A DNA stretch of 64,000 nt. Source: Kluyvera intermedia. GTDB taxonomy: Bacteria; Pseudomonadota; Gammaproteobacteria; Enterobacterales; Enterobacteriaceae. Positions 27,788-36,848 of the stretch are shown here, piece after piece. Positions within the stretch are counted from its first letter, which is position 1, and every line of letters starts with the position of its first letter. Under the pieces are notes generated by a model. That model was not told the origin of the DNA, did no database searches, and was given only the letters and a program-made list of their open reading frames with translations. The DNA is taken from assembly GCF_034424175.1 (NCBI RefSeq), contig NZ_CP139986.1, positions 310,001 through 374,000 on the forward strand, written 5' to 3'. The translations under genes and the position numbers were made by a program.

Positions 27788-27985
27788 ATGAAAAGTACCA
27801 CCTATGCGCTTATTGCTGTCGCCGCGATCGCGGCATTTGCCCTCCTGCGCGAACACTGGTCACATGTGGCAGGTTACTGGCCATATCTGTTATTGCTGGT
27901 CTGCCCGCTAATGCATCTTTTCCACGGCCACGGAGGGCATGGAGATCATCAACATCACGGAAGTGAAAACGATAAAAAAAATTAA
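27788..27985 (+). CDS. Small DUF2933-like membrane protein
   Basis: 65 residues: two hydrophobic segments (TYALIAVAAIAAFALL and YWPYLLLLVCPLMHLF), then a His-rich cytosolic or periplasmic tail (HGHGGHGDHQHHGSENDKK). A good GAAGGAG ribosome site precedes the ATG. It lies 40 bp after silP. Small His-tailed membrane proteins of this kind are common in copper/silver islands; a metal-handling role is inferred, the exact function is unknown. Confidence 0.8.
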   Translation: MKSTTYALIAVAAIAAFALLREHWSHVAGYWPYLLLLVCPLMHLFHGHGGHGDHQHHGSENDKKN

Positions 27986-28018
27986 TCCGGCAGACGGGGC
28001 CGCGTCGCGGTCCCGTTA

Positions 28019-28756
28019 TCAGTCCAGGTATCGTTCGTAGTCTCTGGCATGCGCAAAGGCATGCTGTTCGAGTTTGTTATCAGCGGGTGCCGCTGCCCGG
28101 AACGCCAGAGAGTTAACAGGGTTGTTATTGATGACCAGCTCGTAATGCAGATGAGGACCGGATGAACGTCCGCTGTTACCGGATAACGCAATAGCACCTC
28201 CCCGTGTAACCCTGGCCCCTTTAGTAACGAGTATTTTATTGAGGTGGAGATAGCGAGTTTTAACACCGGCTTTTCCCGTTACTTCAACAAAATATCCCAT
28301 GGTACTGTTGTATTCGGCCCGGGTGATTTTTCCGTCGATGACGCTGACTATTTTCGTGTTCATGGGCATGGAATAATCAATGCCATTATGGGGACTCACT
28401 TTTCCCGATACCGGGTTAAGTCTTGCAGGATTGAAAGGCGAACTGAGTCTTGCTGTGGCCGGTAACGGATAATCGAGACTGCCTTTCCCGGAAGTATCGG
28501 AAAGGTTATAGAACTTTTTATCTGATATACGATACGCCGTGTAATTAAATGAACCGGACGTAAATTTATAGGCCACGACACGTGATTTTCCCGCTTTCTT
28601 TTGCAGTACGAGTTTTAATGATTCATTTTTTTTCAAATGCCGCAGATTAAACCGGGAAGGCAAGGAGCGCTGAAGAGTAGCGATCTCGTTCGATTCCAGC
28701 CCCGAGCGGGTGGCTGAAAGGTAGGCATTTTCTTTTACGACATCGGTAGAATACAT
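28019..28756 (-). CDS. pcoG: M23-family LytM-type peptidase (PcoG-like), no signal peptide
   Basis: A 245-residue protein with a C-terminal LytM domain. The zinc-ligand motifs are intact: HNGID (HxxxD, about residue 143) and HLHYE (HxH, about residue 206). The N-terminal part (LRHLKKNESLKLVLQK...) is like the substrate-gating domain of MepM-type endopeptidases. There is no signal peptide, and a stop codon lies directly before the ATG at 28756, so the gene may be a 5'-shortened relative of a longer envelope peptidase. It is conserved in sil/pco islands between silP and the pco genes; its role there is unknown. Confidence 0.75.
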   Translation of the reverse strand: MYSTDVVKENAYLSATRSGLESNEIATLQRSLPSRFNLRHLKKNESLKLVLQKKAGKSRVVAYKFTSGSFNYTAYRISDKKFYNLSDTSGKGSLDYPLPATARLSSPFNPARLNPVSGKVSPHNGIDYSMPMNTKIVSVIDGKITRAEYNSTMGYFVEVTGKAGVKTRYLHLNKILVTKGARVTRGGAIALSGNSGRSSGPHLHYELVINNNPVNSLAFRAAAPADNKLEQHAFAHARDYERYLD

Positions 28757-28848
28757 TTACTGGAATTCGCCGTTAGCATGAACACTGCGGCGTATGCTAG
28801 GGGTTTTCAGGAGGCGTGTCATCTGTCAGTTAATCGGGAGCACCGTTG

Positions 28849-28935
28849 ATGGTCGTCATTTTTGTAACATATCTTGTTTCCCGTTTGCTCCTGAAGCTCT
28901 GGGAACTGTATGACCAGCCCGACGGTGATGATTAA
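28849..28935 (+). CDS. Possible 28-residue membrane peptide
   Basis: An ATG at 28849, preceded by GGGAG with 8-nt spacing, opens a frame with a hydrophobic N-terminus (MVVIFVTYLVSRLLLKLW) and an acidic tail ending DQPDGDD. Amphipathic single-span peptides of this size are plausible but not proven. It lies in the 288-bp gap between pcoG and pcoE1, where I see no other gene. Confidence 0.35.
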   Translation: MVVIFVTYLVSRLLLKLWELYDQPDGDD

Positions 28936-29044
28936 CGGGACTGAAACAGGTTACGGCAGAGCAATATGGGGCTCATGTCCTGCTACGTAACCCGTCAGTA
29001 AAGCCCTGCTGCGCACCTGACGCTAAGCACTAACCCGCCTGCAG

Positions 29045-29494
29045 TTACCTGGTCGAATACAGCCCGCGAAGCTTTCTTGCCTGCGTCTGATGTGCTTCCG
29101 CACCGGCATTATTGACCTGCTCATGCACGAGAGCGGCTTTTTCTCCGGCATTCAGTTCGTTAAAAGAAGAAGACGAGGTCTTTGAATTTGCATCACTGCC
29201 GGACAGCATTTTTTTATGTTCCTCAATCATTTTCTGATGCGCATAGGACGCGCTGTTGTTCATAAATGAATGAGCAACAATGGCCCTTTCATGTTCATTC
29301 ATTTCAGAGAATGAGGGCGTGTTGTTTTTATTAACCCTGTCCGGTAAGTTTTCATGCGTCGAGGAATTCACATGACTGACGGCTGAGGCATTATTAACAA
29401 ATCGATGTGCTTCATGGGCAATATCACTGGACTGAGCAAAAGCTGCCCCACAAAATAAAGCTGTAAACGCAGTGGTCGTGATTAATATATTCAT
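29045..29494 (-). CDS. pcoE1: PcoE/SilE-family periplasmic metal-binding protein (pcoE1)
   Basis: A 149-residue SilE/PcoE paralogue. Signal peptide MNILITTTAFTALFCGAAFA is followed by three HExxxxxHxxxNN-type modules (NEHERAIVAHSFMNNSASYAH, shortened in part) and few aromatics, as in SilE. It is less His/Met-dense than SilE. It is divergent from pcoA and shares the PcoR box at 29595, so it is probably copper-induced together with pcoABCD. Confidence 0.85.
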   Translation of the reverse strand: MNILITTTAFTALFCGAAFAQSSDIAHEAHRFVNNASAVSHVNSSTHENLPDRVNKNNTPSFSEMNEHERAIVAHSFMNNSASYAHQKMIEEHKKMLSGSDANSKTSSSSFNELNAGEKAALVHEQVNNAGAEAHQTQARKLRGLYSTR

Positions 29495-29594
29495 GTGTAA
29501 TTACCTTCTGAGGTACATAAAAGATGTCCTTATGATCATATATAAAAATAATCAACCTGTGGGGAAGATGACGTAAATGTAATACAGCTATGTA

Positions 29595-29612
29595 CATTAC
29601 ACGATTGTAATG
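29595..29612. promoter_or_regulatory. PcoR/CopR copper box between pcoE1 and pcoA
   Basis: CATTACACGATTGTAATG is an inverted repeat (CATTAC-N6-GTAATG) of the known CopR/PcoR 'copper box' type. It is placed between the divergent starts, 117 bp upstream of the pcoA ATG. A related half site, GTAATACAG, lies just before it. Confidence 0.8.
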
Positions 29613-29728
29613 AATTTGTTTCTTAAGGTGTGCTAGATTCATTTCATTGTAAGTGGATGAACCAGTAATTTAATTTAAATCGGTTCTCGAATTCTGTCAG
29701 TAACCATACTTTAAATAAGGGAATGCGC

Positions 29729-31546
29729 ATGCTGTTGAAAACGTCTCGACGAACTTTCCTGAAGGGGTTAACCCTCTCTGGCGTAGCCGGAAGTCTTGGC
29801 GTATGGAGTTTCAATGCGCGTTCCAGTCTGAGCCTGCCAGTTGCCGCATCCCTGCAGGGTACTCAGTTTGACCTGACCATTGGTGAAACGGCCGTCAATA
29901 TCACGGGCAGTGAGCGTCAGGCCAAAACAATCAATGGAGGCCTGCCGGGGCCCGTTCTTCGCTGGAAAGAAGGTGACACCATTACCCTGAAGGTCAAAAA
30001 CCGTCTTAATGAACAGACGTCCATTCACTGGCACGGCATTATTCTTCCGGCCAATATGGATGGTGTTCCGGGGCTGAGTTTTATGGGCATAGAGCCTGAT
30101 GATACCTACGTTTACACCTTTAAGGTTAAGCAGAACGGGACTTACTGGTACCACAGCCATTCCGGTCTGCAGGAACAGGAGGGGGTATACGGTGCCATTA
30201 TCATCGATGCCGGGGAGCCAGAACCGTTTACTTACGATCGTGAGCATGTGGTCATGTTGTCTGACTGGACCGATGAAAATCCTCACAGCCTGCTGAAAAA
30301 ATTAAAAAAACAGTCGGATTACTACAATTTCAATAAACCAACCGTTGGCTCTTTTTTCCGCGACGTGAATACCAGGGGGCTGTCAGCCACCATTGCCGAT
30401 CGGAAAATGTGGGCTGAAATGAAAATGAATCCGACTGACCTCGCGGATGTCAGTGGCTACACCTACACCTATCTCATGAACGGGCAGGCCCCGCTGAAAA
30501 ACTGGACCGGACTGTTCCGTCCCGGTGAAAAGATACGCTTACGGTTTATCAACGGCTCGGCAATGACCTATTTCGATATCCGTATCCCCGGGCTGAAAAT
30601 GACGGTCGTGGCTGCAGATGGCCAGTATGTAAACCCGGTTACCGTTGACGAATTCAGGATTGCCGTTGCCGAAACCTATGATGTCATTGTGGAGCCTCAG
30701 GGTGAGGCCTATACCATCTTCGCACAATCCATGGACAGGACCGGTTACGCTCGAGGGACACTGGCCACGAGAGAGGGGTTAAGTGCTGCCGTTCCCCCCC
30801 TCGATCCCCGTCCTCTGTTGACCATGGAAGATATGGGTATGGGGGGAATGGGACATGATATGGCAGGAATGGACCACAGCCAGATGGGAGGCATGGATAA
30901 CAGCGGAGAGATGATGTCTATGGACGGTGCTGACCTTCCGGATAGCGGGACATCCTCCGCGCCCATGGATCACAGCAGCATGGCCGGTATGGATCATTCC
31001 CGGATGGCCGGAATGCCGGGTATGCAAAGTCATCCTGCGTCAGAAACGGATAACCCACTGGTTGATATGCAGGCGATGAGCGTCTCTCCGAAATTAAATG
31101 ATCCGGGTATTGGTCTTCGAAATAACGGAAGAAAGGTTCTCACGTACGCGGATTTGAAAAGCCGCTTTGAGGATCCTGACGGACGTGAACCTGGCCGTAC
31201 CATAGAACTGCATTTAACCGGCCACATGGAAAAGTTTGCCTGGTCATTTAACGGAATCAAGTTTTCAGATGCCGCACCGGTGCTGCTGAAATACGGTGAG
31301 CGGCTCAGGATCACGCTGATCAACGATACCATGATGACTCACCCCATTCACCTGCATGGTATGTGGAGCGATCTGGAAGATGAAAACGGTAATTTCATGG
31401 TTCGTAAACACACAATAGATGTTCCCCCTGGTACAAAACGCAGTTACAGAGTGACAGCAGATGCGCTTGGCCGCTGGGCGTATCACTGCCATTTGCTCTA
31501 TCACATGGAAATGGGAATGTTTCGTGAAGTCCGGGTGGAGGAATGA
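29729..31546 (+). CDS. pcoA: Multicopper oxidase PcoA
   Basis: Periplasmic cuprous oxidase central to plasmid/island copper resistance. The 605-residue protein has a Tat signal (SRRTFLKGLTLSG), three cupredoxin domains and all copper-ligand motifs: HWHG, WYHSH, HPIHLHG and the type 1 site HCHLLYHMEMGM. A Met/His-rich insert (about residues 365-430, repeats such as MDHSQMGGMDN and MAGMDHSRMAGM) supplies extra Cu(I) sites. The ATG at 29729 has AAGGGA 6 nt upstream; the earlier ATG at 29723 directly abuts that site. Confidence 0.97.
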   Translation: MLLKTSRRTFLKGLTLSGVAGSLGVWSFNARSSLSLPVAASLQGTQFDLTIGETAVNITGSERQAKTINGGLPGPVLRWKEGDTITLKVKNRLNEQTSIHWHGIILPANMDGVPGLSFMGIEPDDTYVYTFKVKQNGTYWYHSHSGLQEQEGVYGAIIIDAGEPEPFTYDREHVVMLSDWTDENPHSLLKKLKKQSDYYNFNKPTVGSFFRDVNTRGLSATIADRKMWAEMKMNPTDLADVSGYTYTYLMNGQAPLKNWTGLFRPGEKIRLRFINGSAMTYFDIRIPGLKMTVVAADGQYVNPVTVDEFRIAVAETYDVIVEPQGEAYTIFAQSMDRTGYARGTLATREGLSAAVPPLDPRPLLTMEDMGMGGMGHDMAGMDHSQMGGMDNSGEMMSMDGADLPDSGTSSAPMDHSSMAGMDHSRMAGMPGMQSHPASETDNPLVDMQAMSVSPKLNDPGIGLRNNGRKVLTYADLKSRFEDPDGREPGRTIELHLTGHMEKFAWSFNGIKFSDAAPVLLKYGERLRITLINDTMMTHPIHLHGMWSDLEDENGNFMVRKHTIDVPPGTKRSYRVTADALGRWAYHCHLLYHMEMGMFREVRVEE

Positions 31547-31551
31547 TGCGA

Positions 31552-32442
31552 ATGAAGAGAAATTTGAAGGCCATACCTGTTCTGGTCGCCGGTTTGTTTA
31601 CCTCACAGCTTTCTATTGCGGCGGGCTCCGTCTCTGCAGATCCCCACGCCGGGCACGACATGTCTGCCATGCAGATGCCAGCAGATGAGAATTTCACTGA
31701 GATGACGTCAATGGAGCCCATTGTAACTGAGAGCAGAACGCCAATTCCGCCTGTTACCGATGCCGACCGGAAGGCTGCATTCGGCAATTTACAGGGGCAT
31801 GCGATTCACGACAGTGCGATTAATTATCTGGTTCTGCTGGATCAACTGGAATGGCAACGGTCGGATAACACCAACAATTTCAGCTGGAGTGTTAACAGCT
31901 GGATTGGAGGCGACACAGATCGGATTTGGCTAAAGAGTGAAGGTGAACGAAGCAATGGGGAAACGGAGGCGGCTGAAGCGCAGTTACTCTGGGGACATGC
32001 GGTTGGCCCATGGTGGGATTTGGTTGCGGGTGTCAGGCAGGATTTCAGACCTGCTTCTGCCCGGACCTGGGCTGCTGTCGGTTTTCAGGGGCTGGCACTC
32101 TATAATTTTGAGTCTGAAATTACGGGTTTTGTCAGTAATGGCGGAAAAGCAGCCCTTCGTCTGGGAGGAGAATACGACGTTTTACTGACTAACCGGCTCA
32201 TACTCCAGCCATCCTATGAGGTGAATTTCTACAGTCAGGATGATGAATCGCGGGGTCGCGGCAGGGGACTGACTGACACAGAGCTGGGGCTCCGGCTGCG
32301 CTATGAAATACGCCGTGAGTTTGCACCCTATATAGGCGTTTCCTGGAATCAACTTTACGGGAAAACATCCGATATGGCGAAAAGAGAAGGTGAGAAAGAC
32401 CATCAGGTAGTATTCCTGGCGGGAGCCAGAATCTGGTTTTAA
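31552..32442 (+). CDS. pcoB: Outer-membrane copper-resistance protein PcoB
   Basis: A 296-residue CopB/PcoB-family outer-membrane beta-barrel. A signal peptide (LVAGLFTSQLSIAAG) is followed by a short His/Met region (DPHAGHDMSAMQMP) and amphipathic barrel strands; it ends with an aromatic residue (ARIWF). The start at 31552 is chosen because GGAGGA is 9 nt upstream; ATGs at 31543 and 31546 overlap that site. It overlaps the end of pcoA closely and is co-transcribed. Confidence 0.95.
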   Translation: MKRNLKAIPVLVAGLFTSQLSIAAGSVSADPHAGHDMSAMQMPADENFTEMTSMEPIVTESRTPIPPVTDADRKAAFGNLQGHAIHDSAINYLVLLDQLEWQRSDNTNNFSWSVNSWIGGDTDRIWLKSEGERSNGETEAAEAQLLWGHAVGPWWDLVAGVRQDFRPASARTWAAVGFQGLALYNFESEITGFVSNGGKAALRLGGEYDVLLTNRLILQPSYEVNFYSQDDESRGRGRGLTDTELGLRLRYEIRREFAPYIGVSWNQLYGKTSDMAKREGEKDHQVVFLAGARIWF

Positions 32443-32481
32443 CGCACTGATATAAAACACTCAACTAAACAGGTAAATAAA

Positions 32482-32862
32482 ATGTCGATTTTAAATAAAG
32501 CCATTCTTACAGGTGGCCTCGTTATGGGCGTTGCTTTCTCTGCTATGGCCCATCCGGAATTAAAAAGCTCTGTGCCACAGGCTGATTCAGCCGTAGCGGC
32601 CCCGGAAAAGATTCAGCTTAATTTCTCGGAAAATCTGACCGTGAAATTCTCAGGTGCAAAATTAACGATGACGGGTATGAAAGGCATGTCATCACATTCT
32701 CCGATGCCGGTCGCGGCAAAAGTGGCGCCAGGCGCTGACCCTAAATCGATGGTCATTATTCCGCGAGAGCCTTTACCCGCTGGCACTTATCGTGTTGACT
32801 GGCGCGCGGTTTCTTCAGATACGCACCCTATTACCGGTAATTACACCTTTACAGTGAAGTAA
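32482..32862 (+). CDS. pcoC: Periplasmic copper carrier PcoC
   Basis: A 126-residue CopC-family protein. Signal peptide ending AMA-HPEL leaves an N-terminal His as Cu(II) ligand. The Met-rich Cu(I) site is visible ([13 protein letters not shown], about residues 68-80). It delivers copper to PcoD or PcoA. It lies 40 bp after pcoB, and pcoD follows after 4 bp. Confidence 0.96.
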
Positions 32863-32866
32863 TATT

Positions 32867-33796
32867 ATGAACGACCTGATTATGATTGTTATTCGTTTTC
32901 TTCTTTATCTGGATTTGATGGTAATATTTGGATTGCCATTTTTTCAGATATATGGAATAAGCGGTGTCAGACATGAAACCTATAACCTGACTAATTTCAG
33001 GTCGTTTATAACTTTTGCTGTTGTTACAGGCATCATTCTTACTGGCATTAATATGCTCCTGGTATCTAATGCCATGAGTGGAGTAACTGACCTCAGAGAA
33101 TTATCCATCCATGTTATCGAGATGGTGATAGAAGAAACTGATGTGGGTATTAGCTGGATTGTCAGGCTCTGTGCCCTGTTTACCACACTCGGTGCTTTGT
33201 TCCTTTACACTAATAAGAGAGTATTGTCCTGCCTGCTGATGACGATGAGTGGGGGCGTGGCGCTGGCTACACTTGCCTGGGGAGGACACGCCGTTATGCA
33301 TGACGGTCTGCATTACTATCTCCATTTACTGAGCGATCTGACCCATCTCGGCGCTGCAGGTGCCTGGACAGGTGCTCTGGTTGCATTTGCTATCCTGCTG
33401 ATGCGCAGAAACGAGCATAATGCACAGAGCGTCATTGTGATATCTGACTCCCTGGCAAAATTTGCCACGGCAGGAACGGTGATTGTTGTAGCCCTGATCC
33501 TGAGTGCGCTGGTCAACTATCTGTATATTGCTGAGGGTAACTTAACTCCCTTATTCAACAGTTCCTGGGGGAGGATATTGCTTGCCAAGACGGCTCTGTT
33601 TGTTCTGATGCTTCTTCTGGCTGCAGCAAACCGGTTTCACCTGGGTCCCCGGCTTGAAGTTATGGTCAGGGAAGGGAATTATGATCGCAGCGTTGCCCTG
33701 ATGCGAAACAGCATCCTGACAGAATTCGTTGTTGCGATTATCATTCTGGGCGCCGTAGCGTGGCTCGGAATGCTTGCTCCGTCTCAGGTCAGCTAG
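32867..33796 (+). CDS. pcoD: Inner-membrane copper transporter PcoD
   Basis: A 309-residue CopD-family protein with about eight transmembrane segments (first [20 protein letters not shown]). Conserved His residues in [24 protein letters not shown] are probable copper ligands. It is thought to import copper for delivery to PcoA or the cytosol. It starts 4 bp after pcoC and ends 54 bp before pcoR. Confidence 0.95.
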
Positions 33797-33850
33797 GGGA
33801 CAGCCAAAGCTCATGCGTGAGATTTTTACTTTCATATCAGCGAGTTGACC

Positions 33851-34531
33851 ATGCAGCGTATTTTAATCGTTGAAGACGAACAAAAAACAGGTCGTTACCT
33901 GCAGCAGGGACTGGTTGAGGAAGGCTATCAGGCCGATCTCTTTAATAATGGCCGCGATGGTCTCGGGGCCGCGTCGAAGGGACAGTATGATTTGATAATA
34001 CTGGACGTGATGCTGCCTTTCCTCGACGGGTGGCAAATCATCAGCGCACTGAGGGAGTCCGGGCACGAAGAACCGGTCCTGTTTTTAACCGCAAAGGACA
34101 ACGTGCGGGACAAAGTGAAAGGACTGGAGCTTGGCGCAGATGACTACCTGATTAAGCCCTTTGATTTTACGGAGCTGGTTGCACGTGTAAGAACCCTACT
34201 GCGCCGGGCACGCTCGCAGGCCGCAACAGTCTGCACCATCGCCGATATGACCGTTGATATGGTGCGCCGGACCGTGATCCGTTCGGGGAAGAAGATCCAT
34301 CTCACCGGTAAAGAATACGTTCTGCTTGAGTTGCTGCTGCAACGCACCGGAGAAGTGTTACCCAGGAGTCTTATCTCGTCCCTGGTCTGGAACATGAATT
34401 TTGACAGTGATACGAATGTGATTGATGTCGCCGTGAGACGTCTGAGAAGTAAAATTGATGATGACTTTGAGCCAAAACTGATCCATACCGTTCGCGGTGC
34501 CGGATATGTCCTGGAGATCAGAGAAGAGTGA
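33851..34531 (+). CDS. pcoR: Copper-response regulator PcoR
   Basis: A 226-residue OmpR-type regulator. The receiver has acidic IVEDEQ, phospho-acceptor IILDVMLPFLDG and KPFDF; the winged helix has GKEYVLLELLLQRTGEVLPR and VIDVAVRRLRSKIDD. It activates pcoABCD through the copper box at 29595. The ATG at 33851 is used; a TTG two codons earlier is in frame. It overlaps pcoS by 4 bp (ATGA-type coupling; pcoS starts with GTG). Confidence 0.95.
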   Translation: MQRILIVEDEQKTGRYLQQGLVEEGYQADLFNNGRDGLGAASKGQYDLIILDVMLPFLDGWQIISALRESGHEEPVLFLTAKDNVRDKVKGLELGADDYLIKPFDFTELVARVRTLLRRARSQAATVCTIADMTVDMVRRTVIRSGKKIHLTGKEYVLLELLLQRTGEVLPRSLISSLVWNMNFDSDTNVIDVAVRRLRSKIDDDFEPKLIHTVRGAGYVLEIREE

Positions 34532-35928
34532 GGTTCAAAATTTCCCTGACCACACGCCTGAGCCTGATTTTTTCTGCGGTGATGCTTACGGTATGGTGGT
34601 TATCAAGTTTTATCCTGATTAGCACCCTTAATGGCTATTTCGATAATCAGGACCGCGATTTTCTGACAGGTAAACTTCAGCTCACCGAAGAGTTTCTTAA
34701 AACAGAGACGTTCAGGAACAAAACGGATATTAAGTCATTATCAGAAAAAATAAACGATGCGATGGTGGGGCACAATGGCTTATTCATTTCTATAAAAAAC
34801 ATGGAAAATGAAAAAATTGTTGAACTCTATGCCAAAAATTCTGTTGTTCCAGCGGTCCTGCTTAATAAGTCGGGTGATATTCTCGACTATATGATCCAGA
34901 CGGAAGAAAATAACACCGTGTACCGCAGTATCTCGCGGCGGGTTGCCGTGACGCCGGAACAGGGTAAAAGCAAACATGTCATCATTACGGTTGCCACGGA
35001 TACTGGGTATCACACCCTGTTTATGGACAAACTCAGTACCTGGCTGTTCTGGTTCAATATCGGTCTGGTCTTTATTTCTGTTTTTCTGGGCTGGCTGACC
35101 ACACGTATTGGTCTGAAACCGCTACGGGAAATGACCAGTCTGGCTTCCTCCATGACCGTACACAGCCTGGATCAGCGTCTAAATCCCGATCTGGCTCCGC
35201 CGGAAATCTCTGAGACCATGCAGGAGTTCAATAATATGTTTGATCGCCTGGAGGGGGCATTCCGGAAACTGTCAGATTTCTCGTCTGACATCGCGCATGA
35301 GCTGCGCACACCAGTCAGTAATCTGATGATGCAGACGCAGTTTGCACTGGCTAAGGAAAGGGATGTTTCGCATTACCGCGAAATTTTATTCGCTAACCTG
35401 GAAGAACTGAAAAGGTTGTCACGAATGACCAGTGACATGCTTTTTCTGGCACGTTCAGAGCATGGTCTGCTGCGGCTGGATAAACATGATGTGGATCTGG
35501 CAGCCGAACTGAATGAATTACGTGAGTTGTTCGAGCCCCTGGCAGACGAAACAGGAAAGACAATCACGGTTGAAGGAGAGGGCGTTGTTGCCGGAGACAG
35601 CGATATGCTCCGACGTGCTTTCAGTAACCTGCTTTCCAATGCAATCAAGTATTCTCCCGATAACACCTGTACAGCGATACACCTTGAGCGTGACAGTGAC
35701 TGTGTGAACGTGATGATTACGAATACGATGTCCGGCCAGGTTCCCGCTAATCTGGAACGTTTGTTTGACCGGTTCTATCGCGCAGACTCATCAAGGTTCT
35801 ACAACACGGAAGGCGCGGGGCTGGGATTATCAATTACAAGGTCGATCATTCATGCTCACGGCGGCGAGCTGTCAGCAGAACAGCAGGGGCGTGAAATTGT
35901 GTTCAAAGTGCGCCTGTTAATGGATTAA
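34528..35928 (+). CDS. pcoS: Copper sensor histidine kinase PcoS
   Basis: A 466-residue inner-membrane kinase paired with PcoR. It has TM1 at about residues 14-31, a periplasmic sensor, TM2 at about 170-190, HAMP, H-box FSSDIAHELRTPVSNL, N-box RRAFSNLLSNAIKYSP and G-box EGAGLGLSIT. The same architecture as SilS. GTG start at 34528, overlapping pcoR by 4 bp. Confidence 0.95.
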   Translation: MRFKISLTTRLSLIFSAVMLTVWWLSSFILISTLNGYFDNQDRDFLTGKLQLTEEFLKTETFRNKTDIKSLSEKINDAMVGHNGLFISIKNMENEKIVELYAKNSVVPAVLLNKSGDILDYMIQTEENNTVYRSISRRVAVTPEQGKSKHVIITVATDTGYHTLFMDKLSTWLFWFNIGLVFISVFLGWLTTRIGLKPLREMTSLASSMTVHSLDQRLNPDLAPPEISETMQEFNNMFDRLEGAFRKLSDFSSDIAHELRTPVSNLMMQTQFALAKERDVSHYREILFANLEELKRLSRMTSDMLFLARSEHGLLRLDKHDVDLAAELNELRELFEPLADETGKTITVEGEGVVAGDSDMLRRAFSNLLSNAIKYSPDNTCTAIHLERDSDCVNVMITNTMSGQVPANLERLFDRFYRADSSRFYNTEGAGLGLSITRSIIHAHGGELSAEQQGREIVFKVRLLMD

Positions 35929-35955
35929 TCCCGTTGTTCAGGAGAAACCTGGAAG

Positions 35956-35971
35956 GTGACAAAATTGTCAT
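35956..35971. promoter_or_regulatory. SilR/CusR-type box upstream of pcoE
   Basis: GTGACAAAATTGTCAT is an inverted repeat of the CusR/SilR type, 175 bp upstream of the pcoE ATG. It resembles the silE and silC boxes and not the PcoR box, so pcoE is probably controlled by SilRS or chromosomal CusRS. Confidence 0.7.
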
Positions 35972-36145
35972 CATTCAGTCACGCGATAAACAGAGGCGGT
36001 TTTTTATAATTATTCATAAATCAGGAGCAGCGTGATAACACAATCACCTGGTTCCTGGAGTGATGATTAACCCGCCCTGAGATCAACTGCTTTCTCTGTT
36101 ATAAGCCATTGATTGTTTGGGTATGTAAACACCGGAGACCCAACC

Positions 36146-36580
36146 ATGAAAAAGATTCTCGTATCATTTGTTGCCATTATGGCTGCCGCTTCATCTGCCA
36201 TGGCTGCAGAGACAATGAACATGCATGACCAGGTAAATAATGCACAGGCACCTGCCCACCAGATGCAGTCATCTGCTGAAAAAAGTGCAATTCAGGGAGA
36301 CAGCATGACAATGATGGATATGAGCAGTCACGATCAGGCCGCAATGTCCCATGACATGATGCAAAACAGCAATTCTGCTGCCCACCAGGACATGGCTGAA
36401 ATGCATAAAAAAATGATGAAAGCTAAACCCGGAGCTACCAACGAAACAGCAAAGTCATTTTCTGAAATGAGCGAGCATGAGAAGGCCGCAGCTGTACATG
36501 AGAAGGCGAATAATGGTCAGTCTTCCGTTGTTCACCAGCAGCAGGCTGATAAGCATCGCAGTCAGATCACCCAGAATTAA
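36146..36580 (+). CDS. pcoE: Periplasmic copper-binding protein PcoE
   Basis: A 144-residue SilE-family metal sponge. Signal peptide MKKILVSFVAIMAAASSAMA; the mature part is rich in Met and His (MTMMDMSSHDQAAMSHDMMQ) with the same NNAQAPAHQMQS and EMSEHEKAAAVHEKANNGQS modules as SilE. It binds periplasmic copper and lowers the free pool. The start at 36146 follows GGAGA and gives the known length. Last cargo gene of the transposon. Confidence 0.95.
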   Translation: MKKILVSFVAIMAAASSAMAAETMNMHDQVNNAQAPAHQMQSSAEKSAIQGDSMTMMDMSSHDQAAMSHDMMQNSNSAAHQDMAEMHKKMMKAKPGATNETAKSFSEMSEHEKAAAVHEKANNGQSSVVHQQQADKHRSQITQN

Positions 36581-36631
36581 CCCGCAGCTCCACTTGTTAG
36601 ACCCTCATTTGACGCCGAAGTCACTGGCTTA

Positions 36632-36657
36632 CGCTCCCGTCCGGGAGCGTTTTTTTT
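36632..36657 (+). terminator. Terminator after pcoE
   Basis: Stem CGCTCCCG / CGGGAGCG with a 2-nt loop at 36632-36649 and eight Ts after it. Confidence 0.9.
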
Positions 36658-36848
36658 CCCATATATCAAACTTTAACTCTGAAGAGGTGGAAGTATCTGA
36701 CCAACACTGTCACGTAACGCCAGATAACTACAAAAACACCTTTTTCCTCCTGTAAATTGCAGTTCCTGCAAGAACATCAAGGCATAATGTTGGAACAGCG
36801 TGTGATACACACTTAGCATCATGTTTTGTATGTGTTTTTTTAAAACTT

